The notes: generated by a model from the sequence alone, not told the origin. 56,649 nt of DNA from an uncultured Chryseobacterium sp. (GCA_913775525.1 CAJYLH010000019.1:1-56649); one strand, 5' to 3'. Counted from the stretch's first letter, positions 1 through 9,052 are shown. Made by a program: numbers and translations.

Positions 1-510
1 GCCACACAACAGCCTTGCGAGGTGGTGAAGCGGTTGGCTATCAGGGTAGGAAAAAACGCAAGACGACCAATGCTATATATCTGACTGATAGAAACGGTTT
101 GCCCTTAGCCATGTCAGTACCTGTTTGTGGAAATCATAACGATCTTTTTACTATTGAAAAGCATTTTGAGCACAGGTTTTTTACATCAATCAGGCATTCC
201 ATTGGATGGTCTTTTCCTGAATTTTGATGCAGGATTTGATGCTGAAAATTTACGTAAGAAAGCGTTGGAGTTGGGAATAATAGCCAATATTGCTCCTAAT
301 AAAAGAAACTCAGATACGCTTAACAATCATTATTTTGATCATCAATTATACAAAGAACGATATGCTATCGAAAGAACAAATGCATGGCTGGATAGCTTCA
401 GATCAATACTTAACAGGTTTGACACCTCAATAACAAGCTGGACAGGGTTTAATTATTTAGCATACATTCTGATTGCTTTGAGAAAGTTTCAAAAAATAAA
501 GTCGAGATGA
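1..510 (+). pseudogene. IS5-like transposase, 5' end off the window, frameshifted
   Basis: This is the C-terminal two thirds of a DDE transposase. The reading frame enters at the left edge with HTTALRGGEAVGYQGRKK, the stretch that follows the first catalytic Asp in IS5-type enzymes. It continues to a second Asp block (NFDAGFD) and the terminal YKERYAIERTNAW block that carries the catalytic Glu. The frame breaks near base 172. The copy at the right end of the window has five more bases there (GATCA) and reads through as EQITDFLHQSG. A 5-nt deletion plus one A-to-G change therefore inactivated this copy. The family assignment rests on motif resemblance. Confidence 0.85.
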
Positions 511-517
511 GTTCAAT
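1..517 (+). mobile_element. IS5-like insertion sequence, left copy (partial)
   Basis: The copy matches the right-end copy (56255-56649, opposite strand) up to base 517 and then diverges, so base 517 approximates one element end. The last bases GTTCAAT (511-517) are followed by AG and then ATTGAAC, giving a 16-nt dyad across the junction. The other element end lies outside the window, so terminal repeats and target duplication cannot be checked. Confidence 0.75.
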
Positions 518-882
518 AGATTGAACCTGTTTAAAATTATTTAAGAAAGAGTTTTCCAGAAAATTAGCAATTTACATTTGCAAAAAAAGAACTAAAATCC
601 GGAACTCATACAAAAAGATAAACTGGAAAAATGGATTCACCCTTTTTAAGTAAAGGCAAATTAGGATTTTCCACGAGATTTAATTTAGGCAAAATCTTTA
701 AATTCATTATAAAACGATTGAAAAACAGAAAAAAAATAATAAATAATTGTTAAAAAACCTAATTTTGTAAAAAAATATAGTACATGAATATTTATCATTA
801 CATATTTCATATTCTTTGTCGACAGTAACTATTAAATCAACTTGTGGTAACATAAATTTTCATTTACAATTTCAGATAAAAC
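518..882. other. AT-rich intergenic region, no gene seen
   Basis: This stretch between the IS end and the TPR/LuxR gene is very AT-rich and has no open frame with coding character. A TAATTTTG string at 760-767 fits the Bacteroidetes -7 box (TAnnTTTG), but no properly spaced -33 box accompanies it. Confidence 0.5.
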
Positions 883-2316
883 ATGACATTTATAATTTTT
901 TTTAAGAAATTACTCTTTCTTTTTTTTGTTATCAATATAATCTTTATTCAAGCCCAAAAAATTACTGTAAAAGAAATTGATACTTTGCAAATGAAAGCAA
1001 GTAAAGTAAGATGGAATATGGGGGATTATAAAAAAGCGCTAACGCTTCAAAAAGAAATTATTATTAAATCAAAAAAAATAAATTACAAAAAAGGAGAAAT
1101 TAGAGGTTATCTAGAATTTTCACAGACTTGCTATGGGATGAATATGCTGAAGCAATGTTATTATTTCTTGAATATAGCTAAAAAACTATTGAAAAATTTT
1201 GATGATAATTCTTTAAAATCACATTTATATCTTATTTATGGAATGTATAATTATAAACTTCAAGGACATACACAAGCCTTAATAAATTTTAATAAATCGT
1301 TGTATTTCGCTTCCCGAATTGAGGATAAAAAACTAGCTGAAAGACGTAAGCAAAACGTATATGATTGGAAAAGATCAAGTTTTGAATTTCTTAATCAGAT
1401 GGATTCTGTATATAGTTATGAAAGAAAATGTATGGTTTCACCAAAACCCATGCTATTTATAACAATTGCAAATAGGCATTTAGAAAAAGGAAGAGTTGAC
1501 TCTGCGGAATACTTCATTGATATGGCTAACAATTTAGTCAAATCTGTTAATGCTCCTATGGAAGGAAAATGCAATGTTTTAAAAGCTTATGGAAGATTAT
1601 ATATCTTAAGAAAGCAATACGAAAAATCTTTACAGTATCTTTTTGAAGCTCTTAAAATAAGTAAAAAAATGCATCTTAAGAATAGGGAGAGAGAAGTTTA
1701 TAAACTGATTTATGAAGCATATAGAGGTCAGAATAATATAGAAAAGGAAAACGAATATCTTTTTAAGTACTCGTCACTTAATGATAGTTTGAATGAGATT
1801 GAGAAGAAAGTCATAAATCTTCCAATAGAAGATTTTTTTAAAGAAGAAGCTCATAATCTGAAAGAAAGGAAGAAAAAATTATACTATTTTATAGTATTCA
1901 TTATTCCTTTGTCTATGTCATTAGTATTTGTTTTAAAAAGAAATTCGAAAAACAGAAAAGAAAAGACAAAAAGTATTCTAAACGAAAAAGAACAAGAGTT
2001 AAATTTTTTAAAGCAAAAGGTTGATGAAAATAGACAATATGTACTTTATCTTGCAACTAAGAACGACCCCACATTTATCATAAAATTCAAGGATGTTTAT
2101 AGTGATTTTTATGAAAAAATGTTATCGGAATATCCCCAGCTTAATATTAATGACATGAAATTCATTGCGCTTATTAAATTACTTTTTTCTAATAAGGAAA
2201 TTGCTACCTACACAAATGTTTCTATAAGAACAGTAGAATCTAAAAAGTATAGAATCAGAAAAAAATTAAATTTAGATGCTAATATAGATTTTAATGAATG
2301 GATAATTAATAAGTAA
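883..2316 (+). CDS. TPR-repeat membrane protein with C-terminal LuxR-type HTH
   Basis: This 477-residue protein has the layout of a flavobacterial membrane-anchored transcription regulator. It starts with a hydrophobic signal-like segment (residues 5-24, ending near IQAQ). About 270 residues of tetratricopeptide-like helices follow (for example DYKKALTLQKEI). One transmembrane helix lies near 333-351 (LYYFIVFIIPLSMSLVFVL), then a coiled coil. The C-terminal HTH (about 420-477) contains NKEIATYTNVSIRTVESKKY, which matches the LuxR recognition-helix pattern. The periplasmic TPRs probably sense a partner and the cytosolic HTH acts on DNA. The gene is AT-rich and stands alone. Its ligand and targets are not visible. 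Confidence 0.8.
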   Translation: MTFIIFFKKLLFLFFVINIIFIQAQKITVKEIDTLQMKASKVRWNMGDYKKALTLQKEIIIKSKKINYKKGEIRGYLEFSQTCYGMNMLKQCYYFLNIAKKLLKNFDDNSLKSHLYLIYGMYNYKLQGHTQALINFNKSLYFASRIEDKKLAERRKQNVYDWKRSSFEFLNQMDSVYSYERKCMVSPKPMLFITIANRHLEKGRVDSAEYFIDMANNLVKSVNAPMEGKCNVLKAYGRLYILRKQYEKSLQYLFEALKISKKMHLKNREREVYKLIYEAYRGQNNIEKENEYLFKYSSLNDSLNEIEKKVINLPIEDFFKEEAHNLKERKKKLYYFIVFIIPLSMSLVFVLKRNSKNRKEKTKSILNEKEQELNFLKQKVDENRQYVLYLATKNDPTFIIKFKDVYSDFYEKMLSEYPQLNINDMKFIALIKLLFSNKEIATYTNVSIRTVESKKYRIRKKLNLDANIDFNEWIINK

Positions 2317-2617
2317 ATACTTGTGATAGTCAAAACCTAATTTGCTGTGACAACCATATTTTTAGGTAATGATATACTTAAGTGTCCCGACAGTATCCTT
2401 ATCTTAAATTATGAATTTTAGTATTAATCAAAAAATGAACTAGCTTTATCAGAGGCACTTAATACTTTGCATGATCGGCTTTGGCTTAGAAAGCATTTCT
2501 TTGGTACATTACAGTATTTTATTTTCAAAACATTACCTAAAATCTGAGTGAAAAAGGAAATTATTATTACAATGTTGTAGCGGAATTGAAACAGAACTTC
2601 ACCGGAAATTTAACTAA

Positions 2618-2698
2618 TATAGAATACGTGATGAATACTTTAAATTACACTTTGATAACCTTAGAGCATTAAAAGCTATTGTAGAAATCTATAATTGA
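2618..2698 (+). pseudogene. Possible remnant of an IS3-type transposase
   Basis: The short frame reads YRIRDEYFKLHFDNLRALKA followed by IVEIYN and a stop. It resembles the C-terminal part of IS3/IS150-type integrase-core transposases, where a KDE-(x)n-FxNLxxAKxAIxxxIxxYN pattern precedes the end. Stops lie immediately upstream and the usual RPHxSL motif is missing. The rest of 2317-2735 is AT-rich without an intact gene. Chance resemblance is possible. Confidence 0.35.
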
Positions 2699-2735
2699 CA
2701 TTTCTTTCATCATCCTTAGATAACTACAAACCAAA

Positions 2736-2759
2736 AAATCCCGGCCACAGCCGGGATTT
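2736..2759 (-). terminator. Rho-independent terminator of the DUF2911 gene
   Basis: A perfect 10-bp stem (AAATCCCGGC / GCCGGGATTT) with a 4-nt loop is followed on the minus strand by a run of six T. It lies 18 bases past the stop of the DUF2911 gene. Confidence 0.85.
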
Positions 2760-2776
2760 AACTTTTAAAATTTAAA

Positions 2777-3295
2777 TTACTTAATCTCCACCGGAACGGA
2801 GATTTTATCCCAATCCATGGTGAAGCCGTTGTTGTTGATTTTGTAGACCAAAGCTTCCTGGGTGGTTGGTAAAGCCTTAGTTTTTACGTCTACGCGTAGA
2901 GCGTCTTTGGACTGTTCGTACTTGTAGGCGCCCCATTGTTTGGCTTCCTTGTTGAAGATGGCGGTCCAGGTTCCGCTGGCTTTAGGGATCAGGAAAAAGC
3001 TGTATTTCCCGGCCGGCAGTTTTTTGCCCTGAACGGTGATGTCTTTATCCGTTTCGAACGTGGTGGCTTCATTGGCACCAGCACGCCATACTTTATCATA
3101 GGCTTCCAGGCCGCCCCAGATGGTACGTCCTTTTACGGATGGGCTGCTGTAGTTGATGGTGATGTTGGCATCTTTGATTTTCCCCGTCGCCGTCATCGGT
3201 GGACTGGCCGGTTTCTTGGTTTCCTGTGCAAAGGCATTGACAGAGATCGTCATCGCCGCAACAAGAACGGTCGCTGATTTTAAGATGGATTTCAT
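2777..3295 (-). CDS. DUF2911 family secreted protein
   Basis: This 172-residue protein has a clear Sec signal peptide (residues 1-23, ending AFA before Q24). The mature part carries the DUF2911 hallmarks: a [12 protein letters not shown] block (51-62), then [11 protein letters not shown] (68-78) and [12 protein letters not shown] (93-104). DUF2911 proteins are common exported proteins of Bacteroidetes with no established function. The length is typical for a single-domain member. A strong terminator follows the stop and no gene is close upstream, so it is probably monocistronic. Confidence 0.85.
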   Translation of the reverse strand: MKSILKSATVLVAAMTISVNAFAQETKKPASPPMTATGKIKDANITINYSSPSVKGRTIWGGLEAYDKVWRAGANEATTFETDKDITVQGKKLPAGKYSFFLIPKASGTWTAIFNKEAKQWGAYKYEQSKDALRVDVKTKALPTTQEALVYKINNNGFTMDWDKISVPVEIK

Positions 3296-3660
3296 ACTAT
3301 TTTTATTTGTTTATGTATTATTGTTAATCGTTTACGAATGTACTGCTTTCTTCTTACATCTGCTTCAACTTTTTTACTGAACCCCAAAGTAATAATAAAC
3401 TGTCATCTGTGTAAATCTGTGGGAGGGGTTTTAACTACAAAAGTCACTGATGCACTAAAAAGTTAATACGATGCTATAAAAAAGCGCACAAAATTTTTAA
3501 AAAATCTTTGATTTTTAATCTGATGTGTTCTAAATGTTTTCAAGCTATTCAAATCATCTCTGTGACTTAGGTGTTAAGAACTTAAGGGCTCATCATTCAT
3601 CCACCTAAAGATATCTTTTGTGGCTTTTGACTTCGGTGAACCTTTGGTTTATAGTTTAAA
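3296..3660. other. Intergenic region with flavobacterial repeat-like sequence
   Basis: No gene is seen. The stretch at 3401-3425 (CTGTGTAAATCTGTGGGAGG) resembles the right-end string at 56227-56254 in the opposite sense. The stretch at 3449-3545 contains an alternating A/T block with TGCACTAAA, a string shared with the direct repeats at 8055-8233. These look like dispersed intergenic repeats rather than coding remnants. Confidence 0.45.
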
Positions 3661-5343
3661 TTAAACCAGCTTCCTGTTAAACAACAACCCGATGGCAGAA
3701 AATAGAATTACCGCCGCAGCCCCGATGACGTTCAGCCAAAGGAAAGAAACGATGTCCAACTGGTAGATGGCAATCACCGTGATTTCCGCTAAAATGGCGG
3801 AGACAAATACATTCGCCCCGTTGATCTTTTTAAAGTAAAATGCGACCAGGAAAATCCCCAGGATCGGACCGTAGAACAAAGATCCCAGCACATTCACCGC
3901 TTCAATCAGGGAACCCATCTGTGTGGCAAACATCGCGATGGCGATGGAAAAAATCCCCCAGGCCAGCGTATGCAGGCGGCTGTACTTCAATTCGGTTTTT
4001 TCATCAGGCATTTCTTTGCTGAATATCAGATGGACATCTTTTAAGGAACAGGCGGCAAGGGAATTCAGCGCAGCCGAAATGGAGCCCCAGCTGGCCAGGA
4101 AAATGACGGCAAACAGGAGGCCGATCATGCCGACCGGCAGCGTATTTTTTACGAAATACAGGAAAATATAATTGGTATCCGTTTTCTCCGCGTTGTAGTT
4201 GGATTGGTTGATCGCCTCCTCTACCCTGCCATGAAGCGCTTTGACCTGGGTTTGCGTGTCTTTAAAATCCTCAATGGCTTTGGTAAGCTGTGGAGCATGC
4301 GTCTCTTTCAGCTTTAGAATTTCTTTCGATTCTGCATTGAATTTGACCTGTAAATCCCGGTGCTCTTTTTCAAACGCCGCCGCCTGTTGAGGCTGTGCTT
4401 CCTTCAGGTTCTGATAAGAGCGTTCGTTGAAATACACCGGAGCCGGTTTCAGGGAAAAGAAGGCGAAAAGCAGAGCACCGATCAGGAGGATGGCAAACTG
4501 CATCGGGATCTTCACCAATCCGTTCAGCAGCAAACCCATTTTGGCGTTGGTATTGTCTTTAGCAGTGATGTACCGCCCAACCTGGCTCTGATCCGTCCCG
4601 AAATAAGACAATGCCAGGAAAAAGCCTCCGATCAGCCCGCTCCAGATATTGTACTTGTCCTTCCAGTCGAATTCCGTGGTGATGACGTTGAGCTTTCCGG
4701 ATTTCCCCGCCAGATACAGCGCATCTTTAAAACCGATGCCGCCCGGCATATCCTGAATCAGCAGATAGCCGGCAAAAGCCATGGTTCCCAGAATGATCAG
4801 GAACTGTAGTTTTTGGGTATGGGCGATGGCTTTGGCACCGCCCACGTAAGTATAAATCAGCAGGATTCCGCCTGTCAGCACATTGGTGAGGTAAATATTC
4901 CAGTTGAGGACACTGGCCAGGATGATGCTCGGCGCATAAATGCTGATTCCCGTGGATAAGCCCCTGGAAAAAAGGAACAGCAGCGAGGTGAGCACCCTTG
5001 TTTTTTTATCGAAACGGTTTTCCAGGTATTCATAAGCAGTGTACACATTCAGGCGCTGAAAAATCGGGATGAAGGTGATGCAGATCACAATCATCGCCAA
5101 TGGCAGCCCGAAGTAATACTGAACGAAGCGCATCCCGTCGGTATACGCCTGTCCCGGTGCCGAAAGAAAGGTAATGGCACTGGCCTGTGTCGCCATAATC
5201 CCGATCAGGACAATATACCACGGCATTTTGCTGTCCGCTTTCAGGTAGGAGGCGTTGCTTTTCTGGCCACGGCCGATAAATACGCCATACACCACCACAG
5301 CCACGAGGGTACAAATAAGAACGGCCCAATCGATGTTGCTCAT
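3661..5343 (-). CDS. Sodium:solute symporter (SSS family) with a coiled-coil insert
   Basis: This 560-residue polytopic membrane protein belongs to the sodium:solute symporter family. Recognisable parts are the N-terminal helix 6-24, the ATQASAITFLSAPGQAY segment (51-67) near the sodium/substrate site, GGAKAIAHTQKLQ (168-180) and SYFGTDQSQVGRY (246-258). Residues 298-388 form an unusual hydrophilic, Glu/Lys/Gln-rich, probably helical insert between two membrane segments. The start codon overlaps the stop of the upstream 34-codon gene (ATGA), so translation is coupled. The operon partner is a PIG-L deacetylase, which suggests uptake of an N-acylated sugar or amino-sugar conjugate. The substrate is an inference. 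Confidence 0.85.
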   Translation of the reverse strand: MSNIDWAVLICTLVAVVVYGVFIGRGQKSNASYLKADSKMPWYIVLIGIMATQASAITFLSAPGQAYTDGMRFVQYYFGLPLAMIVICITFIPIFQRLNVYTAYEYLENRFDKKTRVLTSLLFLFSRGLSTGISIYAPSIILASVLNWNIYLTNVLTGGILLIYTYVGGAKAIAHTQKLQFLIILGTMAFAGYLLIQDMPGGIGFKDALYLAGKSGKLNVITTEFDWKDKYNIWSGLIGGFFLALSYFGTDQSQVGRYITAKDNTNAKMGLLLNGLVKIPMQFAILLIGALLFAFFSLKPAPVYFNERSYQNLKEAQPQQAAAFEKEHRDLQVKFNAESKEILKLKETHAPQLTKAIEDFKDTQTQVKALHGRVEEAINQSNYNAEKTDTNYIFLYFVKNTLPVGMIGLLFAVIFLASWGSISAALNSLAACSLKDVHLIFSKEMPDEKTELKYSRLHTLAWGIFSIAIAMFATQMGSLIEAVNVLGSLFYGPILGIFLVAFYFKKINGANVFVSAILAEITVIAIYQLDIVSFLWLNVIGAAAVILFSAIGLLFNRKLV

Positions 5344-5444
5344 GCCCAGAATTTAGTGAACCAGTAATACAATATGATCTGCAATACCAGCGCAATGGCT
5401 AATAGCAGGTACCAGAGAGTCCAGTTTTTAAGTCGCTTACCCAT
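5340..5444 (-). CDS. 34-residue single-pass membrane microprotein
   Basis: This short frame reads MGKRLKNWTLWYLLLAIALV and continues to a WFTKFWA end. It has a basic N-terminus, one long hydrophobic helix (about 9-29) and an aromatic C-terminus. Its ATG overlaps the deacetylase stop (TGATG) and its stop overlaps the symporter start (ATGA), so all three genes are translationally coupled. The arrangement recalls small accessory subunits encoded beside some SSS transporters (for example the DUF997 or DUF4212 partners), although this one is much shorter. The family is not recognised. The double overlap and clean membrane helix argue that it is real. Confidence 0.7.
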   Translation of the reverse strand: MGKRLKNWTLWYLLLAIALVLQIILYYWFTKFWA

Positions 5445-7933
5445 CAGTTTTTCTGTGCAGATAAAAAGTTCATGAACAAACGTGCCGCCCCGGTATTTCC
5501 GGCAGGCAGCTGCCTGAAGAAGGCCAACGGGGTGTAAATAAAATTCCCTTTTCCATATTTTGCATACAGCGTGGATCCCTGCAGCGGCTCTTCACCGGTG
5601 TCGTGCATTTCGAAAAGCGGTTCATACGCTGCATCCCATTGGTCAGGGAAATAGGCGCCGCGCTCCTGTACCCAGCCTTTAAAATCATCGGGGGTAATTT
5701 TGTTCGGGAAGTTGAGCAGTTTATGAGTTGGATTTAAAAAGGTAACGGCAGCATGCTCTTCAGTCACCCGTTTATTGGCAATGTTAAATGGGTACATTCC
5801 CAATTGATCGACCGTTTTATCCTGATTGGTGTTGTACTGCATCACCAGGTTCCCACCGGCTTTTGCATAAGCCCATAAAAAAGGCATCCAGCGGCCCAGC
5901 TTTTTCTCTGTATTATTCGCACGAATCCCCAGAACAATAGCATCATATTGCGATAACCTGTCACCCGATGCATCAGCGTTGCCATAAAAATCTTCGTCTT
6001 TCAGTACATCCACCTGAATGCCGGCGATACGCAGGAACTCAGGAATGAAGTCGCCAGCTCCCTGGATGTACCCTACTTTTTTAACCGTCGAACGGATATC
6101 GCCTTTCATCACAGCCACCGTTGCCGGTGCAAAATATTGTAACGAAGGCAAATGCGGGTACTGGATCAATACCTGTTTTTTGTTGTACGTAATTCCGCCT
6201 GCAACATAATCGGCATCCAGCTGCAAACGGTTTGAGCGTATGGACGTAAGCTTCGCTTTCGGGATTATGCAGTCAACGGTAATCTCTTTCCCTTGGATTG
6301 AACTGATATCCGCACCGCCTAACCGTTCCCCGTTGTACATGAGGTTCAGCTTACCGTTGCTGAACTTTTGATCTGAATTCACGTTCAGGGTAACACTCAG
6401 ATGTAGATCTTCATTGTCTTTGACCAGATACAGCGGTTGGGTAAATTTCAGTTCCAATGCCGGAACCACGCGCAGGGCTTCCACCATATCACCACGAACC
6501 GGGTCTAATTTCTTGAACGATAAAGGAAGCTTCACCTGAAATTTTTCTCCACCGATTTTTAAATCCAGCATCACATTCAGCGGCGATTCTGCCTCCGGTA
6601 AACCGATTAAGGTATCATTCGGAACCGAGAAAGTCGCTGCATTTACTGCCGGTTTGGCCAGCCAGTACGGCTCCGTAAGCGCCGCATCAGCCGGGATCCG
6701 GATGTCATGCCCAATGGTGATCAAAGAATCTTTAGCCAGTTTCCTGTTGAGGTTTTCCGACTGATTCAGCCATTGTATATTTTCCAGGATAACCGGGTTA
6801 TCAGCCCTTGAAATCAGGTTTACTTTGAAATTGTACTGATTCCCGGCAACCGCTTCAGGCTGGTTGGTCACCGCCTCGCCCATAAATCCGGCACAGCTTA
6901 AGATGATCCGGTCCAGCGATTTGATTTTATCTTTTTTAAGTTCAGGATCCTGTAACGCCATGACCTTTTTGCGCAGAGCCAGCAAAGCTGGTAAGCTGAG
7001 ATCAGGATTGTTGAAATTAAACGCTGCAATAATTTTGTCTAAAGCTTGGTCGATATCTGCATTTCCTTTGGACGTCCAGGTCTTCGTAACCCCATCCAAG
7101 AGGGTTGCTTTGGCAGGCTCACCGGCAACATGGGAAAAATACTCTGTCCTGATTCCGGCGACCGACTGTGTTCCAGCACCCTGGCTTTTGTGCAAACTCC
7201 TGCTTAATCCGGCCAGTTCGCCATAGCCCATTCCGAGCTGCGCATCATATTGCCCAACCGTGACTTTCAGTTGGTTTTCAGCAGTGGTATTCACGGCACC
7301 AAACCGGAAGGTATTCCATAATAACCGTTTCGGCTGCCAAACATTGACGTACCTGAGCTGGTCCGGGAAAGCCGTTTTATCGCCGGCGAGCTTAAAAGCT
7401 TTTTCCGCCACCACAGCCGAAGCTGCATGCTGTCCGTGCCCTGCCGCCGCTGTAGGAGGAAACCGGCAGATGATCACATCCGGACGGAAGGTACGGATAA
7501 CCCAAACCACATCCGCAGTAATGCTGTTTTCATCCCATTGCTTAAAAGTATCGGTGGTGTTTTTAGAAAACCCGAAATCAATCGCCCGGGTAAAAAACTG
7601 TTGCGCACCATCCAGCTTTCTTGCCTCCAGGAGCTCATGCGTCCTGATCAGCCCTAAGGCAGCCCCCTGCTCCGTCCCCAGTAAATTCTGTCCGCCATCG
7701 CCTCTGGTTAAGGACAGGTAGCCCGTTTCCAGGTTCTGGTCGTTGACCAGCCAGGAGAGCAATCCTGTATTCTCATCATCCGGATGCGCCGCCAGGTACA
7801 ATACTTTCGGCAGGTGCTTCAGGGTTTTGAGTTCGCGGTACATTTCAGATGATTTGGAAGGCCGGACCTGCTGGGCCGAACAAAGAACCGTAGAAAAGCC
7901 AAGGATACAGCCAAGGAATACTTTTTTGAACAT
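5444..7933 (-). CDS. PIG-L/LmbE-type deacetylase with C-terminal GATase1-like domain
   Basis: This 829-residue exported enzyme has a signal peptide (1-20, CSA before QQ). Its N-terminal PIG-L domain has the zinc motif AHPDDE (49-54) and a downstream GHGQH (165-169) that supplies the third ligand. PIG-L enzymes remove N-acetyl groups from amino-sugar conjugates. A beta-rich middle region follows. The C-terminal ~220 residues (from KVGYIQGAGDFIPEFLRIAG) look like a class I glutamine-amidotransferase-like fold, as in large Bacteroidetes LmbE proteins. It is the first gene of a three-gene coupled operon with the microprotein and the symporter. It probably acts in the periplasm on a substrate whose product is imported. 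Confidence 0.85.
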   Translation of the reverse strand: MFKKVFLGCILGFSTVLCSAQQVRPSKSSEMYRELKTLKHLPKVLYLAAHPDDENTGLLSWLVNDQNLETGYLSLTRGDGGQNLLGTEQGAALGLIRTHELLEARKLDGAQQFFTRAIDFGFSKNTTDTFKQWDENSITADVVWVIRTFRPDVIICRFPPTAAAGHGQHAASAVVAEKAFKLAGDKTAFPDQLRYVNVWQPKRLLWNTFRFGAVNTTAENQLKVTVGQYDAQLGMGYGELAGLSRSLHKSQGAGTQSVAGIRTEYFSHVAGEPAKATLLDGVTKTWTSKGNADIDQALDKIIAAFNFNNPDLSLPALLALRKKVMALQDPELKKDKIKSLDRIILSCAGFMGEAVTNQPEAVAGNQYNFKVNLISRADNPVILENIQWLNQSENLNRKLAKDSLITIGHDIRIPADAALTEPYWLAKPAVNAATFSVPNDTLIGLPEAESPLNVMLDLKIGGEKFQVKLPLSFKKLDPVRGDMVEALRVVPALELKFTQPLYLVKDNEDLHLSVTLNVNSDQKFSNGKLNLMYNGERLGGADISSIQGKEITVDCIIPKAKLTSIRSNRLQLDADYVAGGITYNKKQVLIQYPHLPSLQYFAPATVAVMKGDIRSTVKKVGYIQGAGDFIPEFLRIAGIQVDVLKDEDFYGNADASGDRLSQYDAIVLGIRANNTEKKLGRWMPFLWAYAKAGGNLVMQYNTNQDKTVDQLGMYPFNIANKRVTEEHAAVTFLNPTHKLLNFPNKITPDDFKGWVQERGAYFPDQWDAAYEPLFEMHDTGEEPLQGSTLYAKYGKGNFIYTPLAFFRQLPAGNTGAARLFMNFLSAQKN

Positions 7934-8054
7934 TTGAATTTGCTTTGCGGGGCAAATATAAGTAAATCATCTTTCTTTCAGCCTTAAAAGAATAAGACGC
8001 TGAATTTTACAAAAAAGCTATTATTTTTTTTGAACTAACAAGGCAAAAAAGATT

Positions 8055-8109
8055 TTAAACACTTAAGCTATTTTAAGTTTTATACTTCGCTCATATGAAG
8101 TGCACTAAA
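8055..8109. repeat. 55-bp direct repeat, unit 1
   Basis: The unit starts TTAAACACTTAAGCTATTTT and ends GAAGTGCACTAAA. It recurs 124 bases downstream with about four differences. Confidence 0.8.
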
Positions 8110-8178
8110 ATGTTTAGAAAATTAAAACTTTTGTGACTTTTGTGGTTAAGTGTATTAAACCACAAAAGGCACAAAAGC

Positions 8179-8233
8179 TTAAACACTTAAGCTATTTTAA
8201 GTTATATACTTTGCGCATAAGAAGTGCACTAAA
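8179..8233. repeat. 55-bp direct repeat, unit 2
   Basis: Second unit, the same length as the one at 8055-8109 and about 93 percent identical. The spacer between the units contains GTGACTTTTGTGGTTAAGTG and a partly inverted CCACAAAAGGCACAAAAG. No coding frame runs through either unit. Confidence 0.8.
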
Positions 8234-8280
8234 GTTGTATTGAAAATCAAAGATTTTCTGCATACGTGAACTTAAAATTA

Positions 8281-8445
8281 ACGCAAAGTTTATTGATTAT
8301 TCTGCTTTATTATAAGTGGGCAAAGAGAGGCGACCTTGTCGCTGATGAAGCGTATGCTTTATCCATACGCTTTGGCGAATCAACGGAGTTGATGCTGTAC
8401 TTTGCCCTCTTACAATCAACAGGTTTATAAAATAAATCTTTGCGT
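8281..8445. repeat. Nested inverted-repeat (MITE-like) hairpin element
   Basis: The ends are inverted (ACGCAAAG-TTTATT at 8281-8294, and AATAAATCTTTGCGT at 8431-8445). A second arm pair lies inside (TAAGTGGGCAAAG at 8313-8325 against CTTTGCCCTCTTA at 8400-8412). The core has a perfect 9-bp arm pair (AAGCGTATG at 8348-8356 and CATACGCTT at 8364-8372). The whole can fold into one long hairpin. A related element is at 26650-26790. No protein is encoded. Confidence 0.7.
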
Positions 8446-8497
8446 CAGAAAACTATATGACTACTTGTACACTCTCTTCCCAATCTTTTATGGACGT

Positions 8498-9052
8498 TTA
8501 AATTTCGGATCCTGAATGGCTTTCCGCCCTGTTCTTTTCTTTCCTCCGCTGAAGAATAAGGTGTGCGGCATCCAGCATTTTAACCGTATGGATGTAAGGC
8601 ATGACAATATTGCTTTCCGGCAGGTTTTTAAAGGCGCCCATCGAGAAATAAATGATTCCGGACATAAAATAATCAAATTCCTTAATGCCGTATTCGCTGA
8701 ATGCCTTTTTGAACACCAGCAGAGGGTTCCGGTATTCCTTCTCCGAAAGCAGGCCCAGGACCGATGGCGCAATCTTTTCCGGCCGGGTATCGACCGTCCA
8801 TTTCCTCTCCTTCTGCATCACGAGATGTCCTGCCCGGATCAGCAGCCTCATCGACTGGTGAAACTGAAAGATCACCGCAGGATCTTCGCGGATCCAGCTA
8901 TGGTTCCTGACGGCATACTTCATAATCTTGCTGAGCATTTCTTTGGAAGCATCCAGCGCATTGAACTGAAAAAAATGTTCCATCAGCTGCACCCCGAAGC
9001 CTTTCCCGTTGGTCCAGAACCGGTCCTCGAAATCTGTCTTTGTATTTTTCAT
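8498..9052 (-). CDS. Hypothetical protein, 184 residues
   Basis: The family is not recognised. The protein is predicted soluble and mostly helical, without signal peptide or membrane segment, and has a basic C-terminal tail (QRRKEKNRAESHSGS). Its hydrophobic pattern (for example AVIFQFHQSMRLLIRAGHLV) looks like a real folded protein. GC content matches the housekeeping-like genes rather than the AT-rich island to its right. It is transcribed divergently from the small XRE-like gene at 9146. The ATG at 9052 was kept because it is the first one and no stronger internal start stands out. Confidence 0.6.
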   Translation of the reverse strand: MKNTKTDFEDRFWTNGKGFGVQLMEHFFQFNALDASKEMLSKIMKYAVRNHSWIREDPAVIFQFHQSMRLLIRAGHLVMQKERKWTVDTRPEKIAPSVLGLLSEKEYRNPLLVFKKAFSEYGIKEFDYFMSGIIYFSMGAFKNLPESNIVMPYIHTVKMLDAAHLILQRRKEKNRAESHSGSEI

